From Paenibacillus xylaniclasticus (lineage in GTDB: Bacteria; Bacillota; Bacilli; Paenibacillales; Paenibacillaceae): a DNA stretch of 64,000 nt. Position 1 is the first letter of the stretch; the number at the start of each line of letters is the position of its first letter. Both the position numbers and the translations under genes were made by a program. Shown here piece by piece: positions 1 to 9,246 of this stretch. The DNA is taken from assembly GCF_004001065.1 (NCBI RefSeq), contig NZ_BIML01000007.1:124001-188000 (forward strand), written 5' to 3'. The notes beneath the pieces are model-generated. The model was given only the letters and a program-made list of their open reading frames with translations, was not told where the DNA came from and ran no database searches.

Positions 1-2118
1 CGCGGTGAGAAGTACGGTGACCTGAACGATCCGGAATGCTGGCCAGGAGGCGAGAACGAGCGTTTCCTAGAGGTATGGAATCTCGTATTCTCCCAGTTCA
101 ATCATAACAAGGACGGCAGCTACACGCCGCTTCCGAACAAGAACATCGATACCGGTGCTGGTCTTGAACGGTTCGCTTCCATTCTGCAGGATGTGGATTC
201 GAACTTCGATACCGATTTGTTCCTTCCGCTGATTAACCGTACGTGTGAGATCGCGGGAGTTGCATACCGCCAGAACGAAGAGCATGATGTTGCGCTCAAA
301 GTTATTGCTGACCATATTCGCACCGTCGCTTTCGCTGTCGGAGACGGTGTTCTTCCTTCGAACGAAGGTCGCGGCTACGTCATTCGCCGGTTGCTTCGTC
401 GTGCCGTTCGTTATGGCAAAGCGTTAGGAGTCGACCGTCCATTCCTGTTCGAGTTGACGAAGATCGTAGGCGACATCATGGGCGTGTACTATCCAGAAGT
501 CGTCGATAAACGCGAGTTCATCGAGCGCGTCATTCGTACGGAGGAAGAACGATTCCATGAGACGCTGTCGGACGGCCTAACGCTGCTTGCAGCGCTTGTT
601 GAGCAAGCTCGTGCGGAAGGCCGCAGCGAGATTGGCGGAGATGATGCATTCCGCCTATATGACACGTATGGCTTCCCGTTCGATCTGACGGAAGATTATG
701 CGGCGGAGAACGGCTTGACTGTCGATCGCGCCGGCTTTGATTCGGCTATGGAAGCACAGCGTGAGCGTGCGCGTGCAGCACGGCAAGAGACCGGCGGCAT
801 GAATGTGCAGGGCGGACCGCTGTCTGATCTGACGGAGAAGTGTGAGTTCGTCGGTTATACGACGTTGGAGGCACAAGGCAAAATTACGGCGATCGTTCAC
901 GAGGACGCGCTTGTAGATATTGCTGGCGAAGGCAGCCGCGTGCTCGTATTGCTTGACCGGACGCCATTCTATGCAGAGAGCGGCGGCCAAGTCGGCGACC
1001 GCGGCGTTATTGAGGGCAACGGCTTTGTCCTTCACGTCGAAGACGTAACGAAAGCGCCGCATGGACAGCCGGTACATCATGCGGTTGTGGCAAGCGGTAC
1101 GATTCGCGTTGGCGAAAGCGTGCAAGCCAGCGTTGCCCGTGATCTGCGCGATGATATTACGAAAAACCATACAGCAACGCACCTTCTGCACAAAGCGCTC
1201 AAGGAAGTGCTCGGCGAGCACGTGAACCAAGCGGGCTCGTTGGTTAAAGCGGACAGCCTGCGCTTCGACTTCTCGCACTTTGGTGCGATTACGGAGGAAG
1301 AACTGGCTGAGATCGAGCGTCGCGTTAACGAGCAAATATGGAAAGGCACGCCGGTCATCATCGAAAGTATGGCTATCGCAGAGGCAAAAGCAATGGGAGC
1401 AATGGCGCTGTTCGGCGAGAAATATGGAGACATCGTCCGCGTTGTGCAAGTTGGAACCTACAGCATCGAGCTGTGCGGCGGCATTCACGTAGACAATACA
1501 GCTCAGATCGGTACGTTTAAGCTAATTGCCGAGAGCGGCATTGGCTCCGGCGTTCGCCGGATTGAAGCTGTAACGGGACGACATGCGTACACGTATATGG
1601 AAAGCCAATTCGATCTTCTGAAGCAGGCGGCTGGCTTGCTGAAGTCGAATATGGCGGACGTGCCGAAGCGGATCGAAGCGCTGTTCGGCCAAGTGAAGGA
1701 GCTCAGCCGCGATAATGAATCGCTGCAGGCGAAGCTGAGCCGGATCGAGGCCGGTTCGCTGATTGAGCAGGCCAAAACGGTCGGCGGCGTTACAGTGCTG
1801 ACAGCAGCCGTAAGCGCGCCGAGCATGGATGCGCTGCGCGGTATCGTTGACGAGCTTAAATCGAAGCTGTCTTCGGCTGTCATCGTATTGGGCGCTGCAC
1901 AAGAAGAGAAGGTTAACCTCGTCGCATCGGTATCGCCGGACCTCGTGAAGAAAGGGCTGAACGCCGGCAAGCTGGTTAAGGAAGCGGCTGCGCTGTGCGG
2001 CGGCGGCGGCGGCGGACGTCCAGATATGGCACAAGCAGGCGGCAAAGACGCTTCGAAGCTGGCAGATGCATTGAAACTTGCGGAAGAACTGGTTCTTGCG
2101 CAAGCAAATGTGATATAG
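1..2118 (+). CDS. alaS: Alanyl-tRNA synthetase, 5' end outside the window
   Basis: Charges tRNA-Ala with alanine in the cytoplasm and edits mischarged Ser/Gly. The frame is open from base 1, giving 705 residues; a full protein is about 875, so roughly 170 N-terminal residues (the start of the catalytic core) are missing. Visible are the late catalytic stretch [13 protein letters not shown] (around residue 50), the editing-domain zinc motif HTATHLLH (around residue 390) with CGGIH (around residue 492), and the C-Ala domain with a glycine run and [10 protein letters not shown] near the C-terminus. The following genes ireB and ruvX are the usual Bacillales neighbours. Any internal ATG such as that at 193 is not a real start, because homology continues upstream of it. 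Very confident. Confidence 0.97.
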   Translation, partial: RGEKYGDLNDPECWPGGENERFLEVWNLVFSQFNHNKDGSYTPLPNKNIDTGAGLERFASILQDVDSNFDTDLFLPLINRTCEIAGVAYRQNEEHDVALKVIADHIRTVAFAVGDGVLPSNEGRGYVIRRLLRRAVRYGKALGVDRPFLFELTKIVGDIMGVYYPEVVDKREFIERVIRTEEERFHETLSDGLTLLAALVEQARAEGRSEIGGDDAFRLYDTYGFPFDLTEDYAAENGLTVDRAGFDSAMEAQRERARAARQETGGMNVQGGPLSDLTEKCEFVGYTTLEAQGKITAIVHEDALVDIAGEGSRVLVLLDRTPFYAESGGQVGDRGVIEGNGFVLHVEDVTKAPHGQPVHHAVVASGTIRVGESVQASVARDLRDDITKNHTATHLLHKALKEVLGEHVNQAGSLVKADSLRFDFSHFGAITEEELAEIERRVNEQIWKGTPVIIESMAIAEAKAMGAMALFGEKYGDIVRVVQVGTYSIELCGGIHVDNTAQIGTFKLIAESGIGSGVRRIEAVTGRHAYTYMESQFDLLKQAAGLLKSNMADVPKRIEALFGQVKELSRDNESLQAKLSRIEAGSLIEQAKTVGGVTVLTAAVSAPSMDALRGIVDELKSKLSSAVIVLGAAQEEKVNLVASVSPDLVKKGLNAGKLVKEAAALCGGGGGGRPDMAQAGGKDASKLADALKLAEELVLAQANVI

Positions 2119-2168
2119 TAATAATTGACACTGCCGTATGAAGCGGTTTCCAAAGTGAGGTGCTAGGT

Positions 2169-2429
2169 ATGAGCTCGATGGACAAAACGATGAAATTCGA
2201 CGTGAAGGCGGAAGGATTGGAAGCATCCGCGCAAGAAATTTTGCTCCAGGTGCATGACGCACTGCAGGAAAAGGACTACAATCCGATCAACCAGATTGTC
2301 GGTTACCTGCTGTCCGGGGATCCTGCCTATATTCCGCGGCATAATAATGCAAGAAGCTTGATTCGTAAGAAAGAACGAGATGAGTTAATTGAAGAGCTTG
2401 TTCGATTTTACTTGAGCGAACATAAATAA
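2169..2429 (+). CDS. ireB: IreB family regulatory phosphoprotein (UPF0297)
   Basis: Small cytoplasmic protein of 86 residues of the IreB/YrzL family; in enterococci IreB is phosphorylated by the Ser/Thr kinase IreK and limits cephalosporin resistance. The family pattern is clear: [12 protein letters not shown] at the start, then [25 protein letters not shown] and a charged end ([14 protein letters not shown]). The ATG at 2169 is preferred over the upstream in-frame GTG at 2160 because the ribosome binding site AAGTGAGG sits at about 2153-2160 and family members begin MSSMD. It lies between alaS and ruvX as in most Firmicutes. The role in this organism is inferred from the family. Confidence 0.93.
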   Translation: MSSMDKTMKFDVKAEGLEASAQEILLQVHDALQEKDYNPINQIVGYLLSGDPAYIPRHNNARSLIRKKERDELIEELVRFYLSEHK

Positions 2430-2450
2430 AGACGGGAGCCTGGCGAACGA

Positions 2451-2867
2451 ATGCGGATTATGGGTTTAGACTACGGCGACCGTAATATTGGCGTCGCAGT
2501 AAGCGACGCGTTCGGGTGGACGGCTCAAGGTGTAGGAGTCGTGCATCCTAGACGCGACGGTGGCGAGTATGATGAGATTGCCGCCCTTGTGAAGGAGCAC
2601 GAGGTATCGGAGGTCGTCGTAGGCCTCCCGAAGAATATGAACGGAACGATCGGACCTCGTGGTGAAATTTGCATGGCATTTGCAGAGGAGCTCCAGCAAA
2701 AGCTAAACTTACCTGTTCACCTTTGGGATGAACGGTTGACGACTGTATCGGCGGAACGAACGCTGCTGGAGGCAGACGTCAGCCGTAAGAAACGAAAGCA
2801 GGTCGTGGACAAGTTGGCCGCGACACTCATTTTGCAAAACTATCTCGATTCTAGAACGAAAAGGTGA
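2451..2867 (+). CDS. ruvX: RuvX/YqgF family RNase H-fold nuclease (pre-16S rRNA processing / Holliday junction resolvase)
   Basis: A 138-residue RNase H-fold protein of the YqgF/RuvX (YrrK) family, linked to 5' maturation of 16S rRNA and proposed as a Holliday junction resolvase. Seen are the N-terminal acidic motif MGLDYGDRNIGVAVSD, VVGLPKNMNGTIGPRG in the middle, WDERLTTVSAER with the conserved acidic pair, and the ending DKLAATLILQNYLD. Length is normal. The ATG at 2451 follows GGGAG at about 2434. It is 21 bases behind ireB and its stop lies just before the DUF1292 gene, so the three are probably co-transcribed. Confidence 0.94.
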   Translation: MRIMGLDYGDRNIGVAVSDAFGWTAQGVGVVHPRRDGGEYDEIAALVKEHEVSEVVVGLPKNMNGTIGPRGEICMAFAEELQQKLNLPVHLWDERLTTVSAERTLLEADVSRKKRKQVVDKLAATLILQNYLDSRTKR

Positions 2868-2875
2868 GGGTGAAG

Positions 2876-3181
2876 ATGGCGAACAACAACGAGAACCAAT
2901 TTGAAGAACCGGAAATTATTTATATTCCGGATGAAGAGGGTAATGAAGAAGAATTTGAGGTCATCATGAAGTTTGAGGTGGACGGCTCGGAGCATAAATA
3001 TATGATGGTCGTTCCGCTCGAATCGAGTAATGAGGAAGAAGATGAAGTGTACGCTTTCCGTTATGAGGAAGATGGCGACGATTTAAAGCTGTACACGATT
3101 GAGGACGAGGAAGAGTGGAATATCGTCGAAGAAACGTTCAATACGCTGCTTGGCGAGCTGGACGAGAGCGACGAGGACTAA
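2876..3181 (+). CDS. DUF1292 family protein (YrzB-like), first copy
   Basis: A very acidic cytoplasmic protein of 101 residues. It carries the DUF1292 pattern of a hydrophobic beta stretch (EIIYIPDEEGNEEEFEVIMKF, then YMMVVPL) followed by YAFRYEEDGDDLKLYTIEDEEEW. Function of the family is not known; it is a standard partner of ruvX and mltG in Bacillales. The ATG at 2876 is chosen over the GTG at 2864, which would overlap the ruvX stop, because GGTGAGGG lies 5-12 bases upstream of the ATG. A second DUF1292 gene follows directly, so this is a tandem pair. Confidence 0.88.
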   Translation: MANNNENQFEEPEIIYIPDEEGNEEEFEVIMKFEVDGSEHKYMMVVPLESSNEEEDEVYAFRYEEDGDDLKLYTIEDEEEWNIVEETFNTLLGELDESDED

Positions 3182-3208
3182 CGGAAATTTCGAAGGAGGG
3201 CTTCGTGA

Positions 3209-3511
3209 GTGCATGAAACTGACTTGATGCCGCAGCGCGGAACGAAGCTTGTGGACAAGTACGGCAAGTTCATTGAGCTGACGAGTGAGAATGGCTCAGA
3301 AGAGACGTACCGGATTATGTCAGAATTTCAGCTAGGTCAGCATTATTATGCTGCTCTTCAGTCTGAAGCGATGCGCAACGAGGGCGAAGTGGAGATGCTG
3401 CGTCTAATTGAGGGCAACGAGCTAGAGCTTGAGAACATCGAAGATGATGAAGAGTGGGAAAGTGCTGCAGAAGCGTACGATTTGATCTGTTTTGACGATA
3501 CGGGTAAGTAA
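3209..3511 (+). CDS. DUF1292 family protein, second copy
   Basis: A 100-residue acidic protein related to the gene before it: LTSENGSEETYRIMSEFQLGQHYYAALQ then EVEMLRLIEGNELELENIEDDEEWE is the same DUF1292 layout. The GTG at 3209 follows a strong AGGAGGG at about 3192-3198; an alternative is the ATG at 3227. The two copies differ clearly in sequence, so this is an old duplication and not a recent repeat. It is followed by a strong terminator, which closes the alaS-to-DUF1292 transcription unit. Function unknown. Confidence 0.82.
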   Translation: MHETDLMPQRGTKLVDKYGKFIELTSENGSEETYRIMSEFQLGQHYYAALQSEAMRNEGEVEMLRLIEGNELELENIEDDEEWESAAEAYDLICFDDTGK

Positions 3512-3566
3512 CGGATCGTTCAGTTAGTAAGTTGCTTTACACAATGATAACTGAGTTAACACGAGC

Positions 3567-3593
3567 AAGGGCGGCCGACACCGCCCTTTTTCG
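3567..3593 (+). terminator. Rho-independent terminator
   Basis: Six-base GC stem GGGCGG (3569-3574) with CCGCCC (3581-3586) and a run of five T. It separates the upstream block from mltG. Confidence 0.85.
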
Positions 3594-3613
3594 CGGAAAT
3601 GGAGGAGCAGAAG

Positions 3614-4735
3614 TTGTCGCAATATCCGCAATCGCACCATGAGGATATAGAGGAAGACTACCAGCCGTCTGGGCCTAACAAAAGCCGAATTACGATGTGG
3701 GTCATTCTTTCCCTGCTCGGAATTATGGTCATCGGCGTGGGCAGCGTAGCATTATATGTTTGGAACGGTCTTCGGCCTACAGCTGCAGGTGATATGAAAC
3801 GAATCGAAGTGAAGAGCGGCATGTCACCATTTCAGGTAGCGGAGACGTTGGAAGACGAAGGAATCATTCGCAATGCTTTTATATTCAAATATTATTTGAA
3901 GCTGAAGGATGAAGGAAGCCGTTTCCAAGCGGGCAGTTACGACATGCAGCCGGGCATGGAGCTGGATGCGGTTATTGCGAAGCTGAATGCTGGGGATATT
4001 GTGAAGGCAGAGACGATCAAGTTTACGATACCGGAAGGATTTACAGCCTTACAAATCGCGGACAAGCTGAGCCAGGAAGGCATAGCAGGCAAGGATGAGC
4101 TGTTAAGCCTAATGGATGGTGACCGTAAATGGGAAGATGTTGACGCTGTGCTGCAGATCCCGTCCGGATCGAAGCTGCTGCATCGGCTGGAAGGCTACTT
4201 GTTCCCTGATACGTATGAGATGAAGAAGGGAGCGACTGCAGAGCAAATCGTTCAGCGAATGTTGGCCGAAACAGACCGTAAGCTGAATACGCTGCCGGAA
4301 CTGGATGCTCAGCTGGAAGAGCGCGGGCTGACGCTGCATGAGCTGCTTACGATCGCATCACTCGTCGAGCGTGAGGTTGTCGTTGATGAGGAGCGCCCTC
4401 TCGTGGCAGGTGTGATCTACAATAGGCTGAAGCAGAAGATGCCGCTGCAGATCGATGCGACCGTACAATATTTGCTCGATAAGCAGAAAGAGCGTTTGAT
4501 GGAGAAGGATCTTGAGGTCGACAGCCCATATAATACGTACCGGAACCAAGGGCTGCCGCCAGGTCCGATTGCAAGTCCAAGCATAAAGTCGATTCAGGCG
4601 GCACTCAATCCGGAGCAGACGGATTATTTGTATTACGTAACGAAGAAGGACGGCTCGCAGACGCATTTATTCGCGAAGACGTACAAAGAGCATCAGCGTA
4701 ACATTGCCGAAAGCAATAAAGCGTCACAGCAATAG
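3614..4735 (+). CDS. mltG: Endolytic murein transglycosylase MltG (YceG-like)
   Basis: Membrane-anchored lytic transglycosylase that cuts nascent glycan strands and so ends peptidoglycan polymerisation. A short acidic cytoplasmic tail is followed by one membrane helix (TMWVILSLLGIMVIGVGSVA), a LysM-like region and the YceG catalytic domain: EGYLFPDTYEM, then LLTIASLVEREV with the conserved catalytic Glu, VIYNRLKQKMPLQIDATVQY and GLPPGPIASPS. About 373 residues, normal length. The TTG at 3614 is preferred over the ATG at 3599: GGAGGAG at 3601-3607 lies inside the longer reading and is correctly spaced for the TTG, while nothing like a ribosome binding site precedes 3599. In Bacillus the trmR gene follows; here it is absent. 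Confidence 0.93.
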   Translation: MSQYPQSHHEDIEEDYQPSGPNKSRITMWVILSLLGIMVIGVGSVALYVWNGLRPTAAGDMKRIEVKSGMSPFQVAETLEDEGIIRNAFIFKYYLKLKDEGSRFQAGSYDMQPGMELDAVIAKLNAGDIVKAETIKFTIPEGFTALQIADKLSQEGIAGKDELLSLMDGDRKWEDVDAVLQIPSGSKLLHRLEGYLFPDTYEMKKGATAEQIVQRMLAETDRKLNTLPELDAQLEERGLTLHELLTIASLVEREVVVDEERPLVAGVIYNRLKQKMPLQIDATVQYLLDKQKERLMEKDLEVDSPYNTYRNQGLPPGPIASPSIKSIQAALNPEQTDYLYYVTKKDGSQTHLFAKTYKEHQRNIAESNKASQQ

Positions 4736-4780
4736 AGGCAAATGTTAGATGCTATAGAAGGTTGCTCTCTGAATGCGATC

Positions 4781-4838
4781 GACGGAAGGGACTCGCAGTT
4801 GCTGCTGCCGAAGTCTCTTTCGTCTTTATCTTTTTTAT
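4781..4838 (+). terminator. Rho-independent terminator after mltG
   Basis: Stem GACGGAAGGGACT (4781-4793) pairs, with G-U pairs, to AGTCTCTTTCGTC (4812-4824), followed by TTTATCTTTTTT. Confidence 0.8.
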
Positions 4839-4872
4839 TGTGTGATCACCATGATACAGGAGGCTTTAAGAA

Positions 4873-5814
4873 ATGACCGTATATAGACCGGAACTGCTTA
4901 CAACGGCTTCAAGCTTAGAAGAGCTGCGGATGCTTATGGAAGCGGGAGCGGACGCGTTCGTTGTCGGAGAATCCCGGTTCGCAGCGCGTCTTCCAGGAGA
5001 ATTTTCATTAGAGCAAATTGCGAGAGCTGTAGAGCTTGCAAAGCAATCGCCTCGCGAGGTGAAAATTTATGTTTCGATGAACAATATTTTCGATAACGCA
5101 CTGCTGGATGCTATTCCTGGCTATGTGACGGAGCTTGCCCGCATTGGGGTGACAGCGGTCGTGTTCGGCGATCCTGCTGTGCTAATGGCGGTACGTCAAT
5201 ATGCGCCCGCTCTACAGCTGCACTGGAATGCAGAAATGACCTCGACTAACTATGAGACGGCGAATTTCTGGGGGCGCCGCGGGGCAAGTCGCTTCGTATG
5301 CGCGCGTGAGCTGAATATGGAGCAAATTGTCGGAATGAAGCAGCATACGAAGCTGGAACTGCAAGTTCAGGTGCACGGAATGACGAACATTTATCATTCC
5401 AAGCGTTCGCTCGTACAGAGCTATATGGATTACAAGCAACACTCGATTGACGAAGGAAAATCCGGTCAGAACGCTGGGATGTATCTGATGGAAGCGGAAC
5501 GGCCGGATGATCGTTATCCGATCTATGAGGACGCGAACGGAACCCACATTATGAGTCCGGATGACTTGTGCATGATCGAAAATTTGCACGAGCTAATGGA
5601 GGCGGAGATTGACTCGTTCAAAATTGAAGGGCTTCTGAAGTCGACCGAGTATAACGTAACGGTCGTTCGCGCATACCGTGCTGCCATCGATGCGTATTGC
5701 AGCTCTCCGCAAGACTATCGGTTCCGTGACGAATGGCTGGAAAGCATTCAAGCGAAACAGGAGCCGGGTCGCGAGCTAAGCTATGGATTTTTCTACAAGG
5801 AACAAGTGTATTAA
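4873..5814 (+). CDS. trhP1: Peptidase U32 family protein, TrhP1/YrrN type (tRNA 5-hydroxyuridine synthesis)
   Basis: A 313-residue U32-family protein. In Bacillus subtilis YrrN and YrrO (TrhP1/TrhP2) are needed for prephenate-dependent hydroxylation of U34 in tRNAs; the peptidase name is historical. Typical features are the start RPELLTTASSLEELRMLMEAGADA, the barrel strands VKIYVSMNN and LQLHWNAEMTSTN, and the C-terminal DDLCMIENLHEL with DSFKIEGLLKS, which closely match the next gene (DLCMIEHLPEL, DSFKIEGRMKS). The cysteine-rich U32 signature of the second gene is absent here, as in other TrhP1 proteins. AGGAGG at 4858-4863 supports the ATG at 4873. It is 35 bases ahead of trhP2 and forms an operon with it. 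Confidence 0.88.
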   Translation: MTVYRPELLTTASSLEELRMLMEAGADAFVVGESRFAARLPGEFSLEQIARAVELAKQSPREVKIYVSMNNIFDNALLDAIPGYVTELARIGVTAVVFGDPAVLMAVRQYAPALQLHWNAEMTSTNYETANFWGRRGASRFVCARELNMEQIVGMKQHTKLELQVQVHGMTNIYHSKRSLVQSYMDYKQHSIDEGKSGQNAGMYLMEAERPDDRYPIYEDANGTHIMSPDDLCMIENLHELMEAEIDSFKIEGLLKSTEYNVTVVRAYRAAIDAYCSSPQDYRFRDEWLESIQAKQEPGRELSYGFFYKEQVY

Positions 5815-5849
5815 TATCAACATGAAACGAAGGATAGAGGTGACTTCAT

Positions 5850-7109
5850 ATGAGCAATTCGGCAACAGAGCCTAAGCGTATGCTGAAAGGCAAACGATAT
5901 CGACTAGATAGACCCGAGCTGCTGGCCCCTGCCGGCAATCTGGAAAAGCTGAAGTTTGCGGTTCATTACGGAGCGGATGCGGTGTATATCGGCGGACAGA
6001 AATATGGTCTGCGTTCCAATGCGGATAATTTCAGCTTCGAAGAAATGCGCGAAGGTGTAGAGTTCGCGGCTAAATATGGTGCTAAAGTGTTCGTTGCTAC
6101 GAACATCTATGCACATAACGAAGATCTCGAAGGGCTGGAGGATTATCTACGCAAGCTGGAAGAGGTCGGGGTAGCAGCGATTATCGCTGCCGATCCTGTT
6201 ATCGTCGAGACTGCGCTTCGCGTCGCTCCTAAGCTGGAGGTTCACTTAAGTACACAGCAATCAACCCTGAACTGGCAGGCGGTTAAGTTCTGGAAGGACG
6301 AAGGGCTGCCGCGGGTCGTACTGGCGCGTGAAGCGAGTCTGGAGGAGATTGCCGAAATTAAAGCGCATGTCGATATCGAGATCGAAGCGTTTATTCATGG
6401 CGCGATGTGCTCATCATTCTCGGGACGCTGCGTGTTGTCTAACCATTTCACGGATCGTGATTCGAACCGCGGCGGATGCTGTCAATCGTGCCGATGGAAA
6501 TACGATTTGTTCATCGATGCGGAACAGTTCGAGGATGACGGAGAACAGTTCACGATGGGATCTAAGGATCTATGTATGATTGAGCATTTGCCAGAGCTGA
6601 TCGAGGTCGGGATCGACAGCTTCAAGATAGAAGGACGAATGAAAAGTATTCACTATGTGGCCACCGTCGTCAATGCTTATCGTCAAGCAATCGATGCTTA
6701 CTTCGAAGATCCGGAAGGCTATGTCTTGAAGCCGGAGTGGCTGGAGGAAATTCAGAAGGCAGCGAACCGTCCGCTGAACACCGGATTTTTCTTCCAAACG
6801 CCTGGTTCAGGAGAGCATATTTATGAGCCGGAAGATAAAGCGGCGCCGTATGATTTTGCTGGCGTCGTACAGGCCTACGATAAGACGACAGGTATTGCGA
6901 CCATCCAGCAGCGTAACCACTTCAAGCCAGGACAGCAGGTTGAGTTCGTCGGACCTGGCGGTACGTTCTTTAAGCAGACGGTCGGTAAGATTACGGATAC
7001 AGAAGGCAATCCGCTTGACGCAGCTCGCCATCCTCTTCAGCTGATTCAAATGGCAGTTGATTATCCGGTTAAACCGATGGACATGATGCGTAAACGGATC
7101 GGTAAGTAA
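5850..7109 (+). CDS. trhP2: Peptidase U32 family protein, TrhP2/YrrO type (tRNA 5-hydroxyuridine synthesis)
   Basis: A 419-residue partner of the gene before it; both are required in Bacillus for forming 5-hydroxyuridine at tRNA position 34. The start RPELLAPAGNLEKLKFAVHYGADAVYIGG is typical, and the U32 signature is complete around residues 180-215 (EAFIHGAMCSSFSGRCVLSN, then GGCCQSCRW), giving cysteines that could bind an iron-sulfur cluster. After DLCMIEHLPEL and DSFKIEGRMKS comes a C-terminal beta domain (TGIATIQQRNHFKPGQQVEFVGPGG). The methyltransferase TrmR, which makes the methoxy derivative in Bacillus and usually precedes this pair, is not here. A terminator follows directly. Confidence 0.92.
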   Translation: MSNSATEPKRMLKGKRYRLDRPELLAPAGNLEKLKFAVHYGADAVYIGGQKYGLRSNADNFSFEEMREGVEFAAKYGAKVFVATNIYAHNEDLEGLEDYLRKLEEVGVAAIIAADPVIVETALRVAPKLEVHLSTQQSTLNWQAVKFWKDEGLPRVVLAREASLEEIAEIKAHVDIEIEAFIHGAMCSSFSGRCVLSNHFTDRDSNRGGCCQSCRWKYDLFIDAEQFEDDGEQFTMGSKDLCMIEHLPELIEVGIDSFKIEGRMKSIHYVATVVNAYRQAIDAYFEDPEGYVLKPEWLEEIQKAANRPLNTGFFFQTPGSGEHIYEPEDKAAPYDFAGVVQAYDKTTGIATIQQRNHFKPGQQVEFVGPGGTFFKQTVGKITDTEGNPLDAARHPLQLIQMAVDYPVKPMDMMRKRIGK

Positions 7110-7127
7110 CAATAATATCGTCAGACT

Positions 7128-7171
7128 GAAGATGACTTCTTAATCTATCGGGAGTCATCTTCTTTTTTTTT
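7128..7171 (+). terminator. Rho-independent terminator after the U32 pair
   Basis: Perfect stem GAAGATGACT (7128-7137) with AGTCATCTTC (7153-7162), followed by eight or more T. Confidence 0.92.
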
Positions 7172-7292
7172 AAAATCATCGATCACCGCGGATTCTGCTT
7201 GCTCGATTGGTAATGAAAGATTAATATAAATCAATAATTACATGTGCGGAGATAATGCTCATGTTTATCTGTCACATCGAGGTGATCTTCAG

Positions 7293-8324
7293 TTGAAATG
7301 GTTTAATAAAGCGGACTTTCACATTTCTGAGCAAGGAATTAGCTGTTTGGAGCGCATTACAGTCGGAGGCGTTCAACAAAGTATCCTTATTCAGACCGAC
7401 AAACCGGGAAGTCCCATTCTATTATTTATTCATGGCGGCCCTAGTATGCCTGTTCCTGGCGTATCGAATCGGGGCACCGATTATGCACTCGTTATGACTA
7501 CGAAGGAGCTCGTGAAGCATTTTACGGTTGTTTTCTGGGATCAACGAGGTACAGGGAAATCCTATTCTAAAGACATTCCGCTAGAAACGATACACTTGAA
7601 ACAATTCATCCAAGACGCCAAAGAGGTAACGGATTATTTAATGGATCGTTTCCAGCAATCCAAAATACATTTGGCAGCTCATTCATGGGGAACAATCATC
7701 GCTCTAAATCTTGCTAATCAATTTCCTGAACGTTATTATTCCTACACCGGATTTTCGCAAATTGTAAACTGGGTTGAGAATGATAAATTAAGCTACATGT
7801 GGTTACTGGAACAAGCTAGGGAGAAAAAGGATAGCAAGGGTTTACGAGAGCTGCAGCTATTAGGAGAGCCGCCCTATACCAAAGATTTCGAGCAGTGGTC
7901 TGTCATTCGAAAATGGCAGTTTAAATATAAAACGATGCTTTATGATGCAGGCGATAAAAATTCCGCGTCGCTCACTTCAAGTTTGAAAGTTATGCTTAAA
8001 TCACCGGATTATTCTTTGATCGATATTTACAATTCACTTGTACGCGGCTTCAAGCTGGCCTATTCGAACGATAAGCTGCTGCATGATTTGAACACGTTCG
8101 ATTTTTTCACTGATATTCCGAGCTTACAAATACCTGTAATGTTTATTCACGGTAGTAAAGAAAAGCATATTATGCCTGAACTTATTACCCGCTATTACGA
8201 TATATTGGATGCTCCAAATGGAAAGACGTTGTTGTGGTCTCCTAATTCCTCACATGTCTTTCATCTTGATGATGCGAGAGAAAATGAACAAAGATTAATG
8301 GAGCATTTACGAAGAGTGCAGTAA
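7293..8324 (+). CDS. Alpha/beta hydrolase, proline iminopeptidase-like (S33 type)
   Basis: A soluble alpha/beta-hydrolase of about 343 residues. The oxyanion motif is LFIHGGPSMP, followed by VFWDQRGTGKSY (typical of proline iminopeptidase-like enzymes), the nucleophile elbow AAHSWGT, and a C-terminal IPVMFIHGSKEKHIMPEL with the likely catalytic acid and SSHVFHLD with the catalytic His. The TTG at 7293 is preferred over an ATG at 7242 because GAGGTGA at 7279-7285 is placed correctly for the TTG, while no ribosome binding site precedes 7242. Substrate cannot be told; an aminopeptidase or esterase are both possible. Base composition is more AT-rich than the preceding block. Confidence 0.8.
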   Translation: MKWFNKADFHISEQGISCLERITVGGVQQSILIQTDKPGSPILLFIHGGPSMPVPGVSNRGTDYALVMTTKELVKHFTVVFWDQRGTGKSYSKDIPLETIHLKQFIQDAKEVTDYLMDRFQQSKIHLAAHSWGTIIALNLANQFPERYYSYTGFSQIVNWVENDKLSYMWLLEQAREKKDSKGLRELQLLGEPPYTKDFEQWSVIRKWQFKYKTMLYDAGDKNSASLTSSLKVMLKSPDYSLIDIYNSLVRGFKLAYSNDKLLHDLNTFDFFTDIPSLQIPVMFIHGSKEKHIMPELITRYYDILDAPNGKTLLWSPNSSHVFHLDDARENEQRLMEHLRRVQ

Positions 8325-8379
8325 GTCAGATGAATGAAGCTGGTGTTTCTTAACCTTCAGAATAAGGGGGTACATCCTC

Positions 8380-8919
8380 TTGAGCATAACCATTGACATA
8401 ACCAAACAAACGTTAATCTGGCTATTTATCGTTGCTTTTCTACTACATGATTTAGAAGAAATTATTATGGTTGAATTTTGGGCAAAGAAAAATAAAGAAA
8501 AGGTGCTCCGCAAAGTTCCTGAGAGCATACAGGCGGATCTAAGTAAAATGCTCACGATAACTAGCGGTCAATTTGCAGTTGCGGTGCTGCTTGAGTTCAT
8601 TATATTTATTCCCTTTACATATATTGCTGCGGAACAGGGGAAATATTTCGTATTTCTTGCGATTAACTCTTTGTTTTTTTTACATGTGTTTACTCACGTA
8701 GGACAATCTCTATATTTAAGAATGTATACCCCTGGAGTGGTAAGTGCGGTTGCAATTATTATGCCTTATACCATGTATCTGTTTTATAAGCTGATCTCAT
8801 GTGAACTTGTGACAATGAAACAAATTTTATTAAGTGCTCCCGTGGGTCTGCTCGTCATTCCGATCGTGTTTGTTGGACATGAGCTAGGAAGAAAGATAGT
8901 CCCAAATTACGAGAAGTAG
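8380..8919 (+). CDS. HXXEE domain membrane protein
   Basis: A hydrophobic protein of 179 residues with the HXXEE signature near the N-terminus (FLLHDLEEII, around residues 21-30) and a second histidine in a later helix (FLHVFTHVGQSL). About five membrane helices can be read, for example LIWLFIVAFLL, FAVAVLLEFIIFIPFTYIAA and LLVIPIVFVGHEL. The function of HXXEE proteins is unknown; the conserved His/Glu residues suggest metal binding. The TTG at 8380 follows AAGGGGG at 8364-8370. It starts 55 bases after the hydrolase gene and may be co-transcribed with it. Confidence 0.8.
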   Translation: MSITIDITKQTLIWLFIVAFLLHDLEEIIMVEFWAKKNKEKVLRKVPESIQADLSKMLTITSGQFAVAVLLEFIIFIPFTYIAAEQGKYFVFLAINSLFFLHVFTHVGQSLYLRMYTPGVVSAVAIIMPYTMYLFYKLISCELVTMKQILLSAPVGLLVIPIVFVGHELGRKIVPNYEK

Positions 8920-9123
8920 ACCGCTGTAATCGTTGCAGTCTGCTTGGTTGGCTTGCACTGGTGCACTATACAAGCACGAGCCTGTAGGATTATAGGGGAG
9001 GAGATCATATTTAGTATTATAGTTCTGTGTCTGGAACCGTGTCTGATAGATGGGAAATAGCTATAGTTATGTGATATAAGTATTGTATACACTAAAAAGT
9101 CAAAAAAATGTGTATGGTGTGGA

Positions 9124-9160
9124 TAAAAGGGCTTACATTTGCGGTTGCTTTATCCGATAT
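9124..9160 (+). promoter_or_regulatory. Possible sigma-D-like promoter of the chemoreceptor gene
   Basis: In the 327-base gap 8920-9246 the clearest element is TCCGATAT (9153-9160), close to the sigma-D -10 consensus GCCGATAT that drives chemotaxis genes. The TAAA at 9124 is too far upstream (25 bases), so the -35 part is poor. The rest of the gap is AT-rich with no gene seen. Confidence 0.25.
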
Positions 9161-9246
9161 ATAAGGTGTATATATATTTTAGTACATAAGTTCATTTATC
9201 GTTTAGGTTGTGAGCATAATTTCGAGAAGCGGGCGGTGTGACATCT

